Positions 60,157 to 64,000 of a DNA stretch of 64,000 nucleotides are shown here, in pieces. Under the pieces are notes generated by a model. That model was not told the DNA's origin, made no database searches, and was given only the letters and a program-made list of their open reading frames with translations. Source of the stretch: Pipra filicauda (Eukaryota > Chordata > Aves > Passeriformes > Pipridae); NCBI RefSeq assembly GCF_003945595.2, contig NW_024104554.1, positions 1,612,001 through 1,676,000 of the forward strand, in the 5' to 3' direction. The stretch's first letter is position 1; each line of letters opens with the position of its first letter. The position numbers and the translations under genes are program-made.

Positions 60157-61794
60157 TAAGAACCTATCCATTCTTATGGTGAATATTTATAAAAGCAATA
60201 AATTCTATTTCTCATTAATCTTAATCTTAAAGATCATAAAGGGACAAAAATCACAAGTAACAAGTCTTTCTAGAGGTCAAACCTTCTATCACATTGCCAG
60301 TGACAGAGAACTGGCTTACATGCCCAAATCTTTCCTGCAGAGACATCATACACAATGCCTGTACAATTGCATCAGTTGCAATTGTTATTGTTTTGTCTAT
60401 TGGGATTTTTTTTCTATATTACTATCTGCTTTTTCATAATGGTAATTTAGCTGTAAGAGAAAGAGACCTGAAACTTACCTTTTTCTTGATTTTTCCCACC
60501 ATGTAATTTACCCATTTAAAATATATTAGCTAATTATATGTGTGTAATGGTATTTAAGATGCCAAGATCTCTTTCTTTTGTTGATAGTAATTAATTAGTT
60601 TTCACTTGAGTGTTTTTCAAGCTGTGATATTTTGAGATGTTCAAAATAATAATTGATAGATTTCGTTAAGTATATTTCACTAATTAGGGCGCTGTGGGGA
60701 TTTGTAATTGATTTAATTGAAGTTGAATGAGTTAGTAGATATATGGGTAGCATATAAAAAGGAACACATGAGACTGTGGAAGATGGAGATACTGAATTCC
60801 ACTGATTCTGTGGAAACAGAATAACTGGCTGAGAAATTATGTTTTAGCTATTAATTGTTCATAAGGACTTGATTGTTCATAAGGTCATAAGGTTTCTCCT
60901 AATTTTTGAATTATATGCTAAATTAAAAAAGATTATTCTGTAGGATGTATTTTATATATGAACACTTGCTTGTATATGGACATTTGCATATATTTTTATA
61001 CATAGAAATACACACACATATACTTTCTGCATACATATCTATTAATAAGCATATAACTTTTGAATATCTGGTCTCTTCCCTGGTTCTACCACGTGTAAGA
61101 ATATACTTATACGTACAAACGTATTTTCAAACACACATATGCCATGTTTGTACTTTATATATACCCAAAAAGTAATGAAGACAAAGGGAGTTAACTTTTT
61201 TTCAGAGAATGAGTAAGAAATTAGGTGATAGCAGAAATTTGACAACACAGAAGATCAAACCATCAAGTATATAGAACTAATCTGAAGGGTTTTTGAGAAG
61301 AACAAAGAGGACTGGAGCCAAAGCTGCATGCCAAGAATTCCTCAGCCACATGGACCAGGGAAAACAATATATGAACTTAAGCCCTTTGACCATTTTTCAG
61401 CCTATGTTACTGTATCTCCTCTGATCACTCAGAATAGCTATAGGTTTCTCTCTGTCCTCATGGCCAATAACTGCAAGGGGAGTTCATTGAGGACATGTAC
61501 TTTGTCTGTTGGCTATAGAAAGGGGAGCTGGAAAGGCGCACTGTCTGCTGGGCTATGAAACTTTATATCCAGGGGCCAGTTATGCTGACAGGCAGTTTTC
61601 CACCATTAGTAATGTATGTAACTTTCTGCTACACAAGTCCAGGATGTGACTTGCAGCATTAGAGGAATTTTTTCTTAATGATTTGTGTACATCTGAAATG
61701 TAAATATATTTTAGTAGATATTTCTTATTTCACATATTATTTACACTTGATTTTTACAAGTGTAACTCAACACTGGTGCTGTGAAACTACTCTC

Positions 61795-61884
61795 TGTACT
61801 AGACTGCTGCAGTTTTGTACAAGTATGTTGCAGGGGTTTGTACTAGACTGTTGTGGTTGTTTCGTATCAGATTATTGCAGTTCC
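61795..61884. repeat. Degenerate minisatellite, about four 21-24-bp units
   Basis: Units start TGTACTAGACTGCTGCAGTTT (61795), TGTACAAGTATGTTGCAGGGG (61816), TGTACTAGACTGTTGTGGTTG (61839) and CGTATCAGATTATTGCAGTTCC (61863). The spacing is 21, 23 and 24 bp. Confidence 0.7.
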
Positions 61885-64000
61885 GGAAATATGTTTTGAT
61901 ATTTTTTTCATCCCTAGAGAACCAGAAGCCTGAAATGTTGCCTGTTAACTTTTATTTCATGGAGCTTAAACATGGGGGGGGGGGGCACTGCCTAATACAC
62001 ATCTACAATGAAAATGTGTGCACATTTACTGATGCACAGCCAGTTTGGGGAAACAAGATGTACTTAAAATCAAGGCAGGTAAAATGCATACATCTGTTGC
62101 ACTGATAACCTCTTTACAGTCAAAGACAAAGCACACCTCATGTGCAAGTAAAGACAAGAATTAATTGTTAGTATAATTGAAATCTTTTGAGTCTAATAAT
62201 TATTAGCCCAGATCTAATTGTTGTAGAAAAAGAAGAAATAATAATTCAGTTATAATTGTTCAACACACATTTCTCATTTTCTCCTTCCCCTGCTCTTCAG
62301 GCTCCTAACATTTTTGGTTTCATCTTGGGCGGAGTTTTATGGGATTTATCCACAGTGTGAAGTACTTCACTAGGAGCAGTATGATGCTGATGGCTTCTTC
62401 TTTGTAAGTGTAGGATCCACCTGGGGACAGTTCTGTATATTTGGTACTTCACTTTTACACTCTTCTCTCTCTTCACTGTTTTGCAACTCTATGCTATATC
62501 TAAACTCACTGTATATGGGGTCTTTTATGTATGTTAGATATTAATTCTTAGTTCTTTCTAATAACATGTTTTTATTAACTTCAAACCTCAACTTCTTTTA
62601 CTTAACAGGGGAGCTGTTTATACACAAAAGACTTTCAGTGCCACTCTTGTTCCTCATCTCTTACCACCCTCTATCTCTACTTCCCTACTCTGCATCATCT
62701 GCCTCCACTTCTAAAGGCCTCTGTAGTTATACCAGGTCTGCATTTCTCTCCTTTATGTCACTATATTAAAGTCATAAATACATCATTCTACATTTATGAA
62801 CTGCTTGTTACAGTTACCTGTATAAAACTGTGGTTGTAATACACAAAGATAAACAAAAGCAAAAGAAGTTAACATTAGGCTTCTGGTGTAGTGCCTCATG
62901 GGAGTGTTAGTTCATTTTGAGCTGAGCAAGAAAAACTCAAATTTTGAATTATTCCTTAAAATGCTCTTTATTTGAGCTAATAGTAAAAAGATGTTAATAT
63001 AGATAATTTTACATCCCTTCAGATGTTGGAAACTCCAAGATGTGTGATATGAAATGGGCTCCAACCAGGGTACAGCACACTGTCATGGTCCTGTCCATGT
63101 AAATGTTACTTTGTGTTGATCATTTGAACTCTTATAGGACTTTTTAAAGACAAGCAGTTCTATCAGTTATTTTTACCATCAAATAAAAAGGATGTTCACA
63201 CCTTTTTCAGAACTGCAAACCCACTCCTTGGTTACAATTAGTTGGCTGCATTCACCCTATGATGATCACCCAAGGGATGATGTGCAGCACAGCACATGCC
63301 TACGCCTACTCAGGTTAACTGCTGTGTGGATCACTACCTCCTCAAAGTGCAATGGTCTTCCCATCAGGATCACTGCACCTGGTCTCTCAGAGAGATTGCT
63401 AACACTGCTAAATCGAGAGAAACAAAGCTGCAGGCAAGTCAGGAAAATTTGAGTCAGCTTTCTGAGTTCTGAAACCCTGCAAACTCAGTACAAAGATTAT
63501 GGCCATTTACCAACACTTTGTTTCAGGGCTACATAATTACAAATCAAACAACATAGAAAGTATTATTTATATAATTGATTGTCTTATAATAGCCGGAACA
63601 TGGACGCTGTCATATGTACCTTATAGAGTAAAATCTGTTTTCATGATCAAGTGGATTAACATCTACAAAACCTAAAGGAGCAACCCTTGCCTACAGTTTG
63701 AAAAACGTTTTTTAAAAAAAATACAGGATTTGAATATAAATGTTTCCAAGCATTAGTGAAATGAGTAGAATTAGGTTAAATATAGCACACTGAAACTAAA
63801 GAATTTGCAAGAAGTATATAACTGAATTCCCACCCCAAAAAAGCTGAAATTCTCAGGGCAATTTGAGAGGAATAATAGCACCATGAAAATGCAGGGAAGG
63901 GAATAGAGAGTATTTAAGGCTAAATTAATGTATATCCAAAGGTTATGCACGTCATGTAGTAATAAATACTGAAAGAATAAAAAAAGGTCAGTAGGTATGT
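61885..64000. other. AT-rich non-coding stretch to window end
   Basis: A G12 run lies at 61974-61985. 62270-62780 is CT-rich and 63190-63450 is slightly GC-richer, but neither can be assigned to a repeat family or an exon. Confidence 0.45.

Larger units (their letters stand above)
57041..61794. other. AT-rich non-coding stretch
   Basis: No recognised gene or mobile element. Homopolymers: T16 at 58607-58622 and A16 at 58798-58813. Two short tandem duplications and a TAATTA-rich block are listed separately. Confidence 0.45.

Noticed and set aside
1..64000. CRISPR arrays, tRNA/rRNA genes, operons or a multi-gene system
   Set aside because: No regularly spaced repeats, RNA folds or adjacent conserved ORFs were found. 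The composition and repeats are those of avian intergenic or intronic DNA.

Overview
The window looks like ordinary non-coding nuclear DNA from a bird. The evidence is the repeat content. There are at least seven CR1 LINE copies with the avian 3' end (hallmark strings such as TAGAATCATAGAATG / GGTTGGAAGGGACCTTA on the minus strand and CTTGTGGGTCCCTTC..ATTCTGTGATTCTATGATT on the plus strand). There are also several avian-type endogenous retrovirus LTRs, including solo LTRs with 5-bp target-site duplications. The sequence is AT-rich and CpG-poor. I found no bacterial operon, tRNA, rRNA or CRISPR, and no complete protein-coding gene. The longest open frames are repeat remnants or chance ORFs.

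Layout. 1-3200: a 1.14-kb solo LTR with a perfect ACACT duplication, two short CR1 3' ends, two microsatellites and a 445-bp minus-strand LTR. 4425-6066: a plus-strand CR1 whose middle is replaced by an LTR U5 fragment. 8884-9735: a fairly intact minus-strand CR1 tail beside a much older CR1 relic. 14831-16282: a long minus-strand CR1 fragment, then a 580-bp LTR. 21195-21271: a TA/TG microsatellite. 23199-23899: a GC-richer avian ERV LTR-type segment. 27500-27975: an ancient CR1 relic. 30256-30604: a candidate non-coding or 5'-UTR exon with a short start-codon segment. 31013-31026: a full-consensus CTCF motif. 33319-34512: a CR1 split by a clean 461-bp LTR insertion. 35228-35345: a CpG-rich relic whose minus strand reads like the zinc-finger tail of a non-CR1 LINE. 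45830-47035: two different solo LTRs 56 bp apart, the first of the same family as the copy at 15703. 51250-51590 and 55774-57040: more CR1, including another ancient relic. The rest is AT-rich single-copy-looking DNA, with two TAATTA-rich stretches that could be conserved enhancers.

I see no coherent undescribed system made of cooperating genes. The most interesting signals are the non-CR1 LINE tail, the candidate exon, the CTCF motif, the two-copy LTR family and the dated nested insertions. Repeat family assignments rest on my recognition of consensus strings, because no database search was possible.
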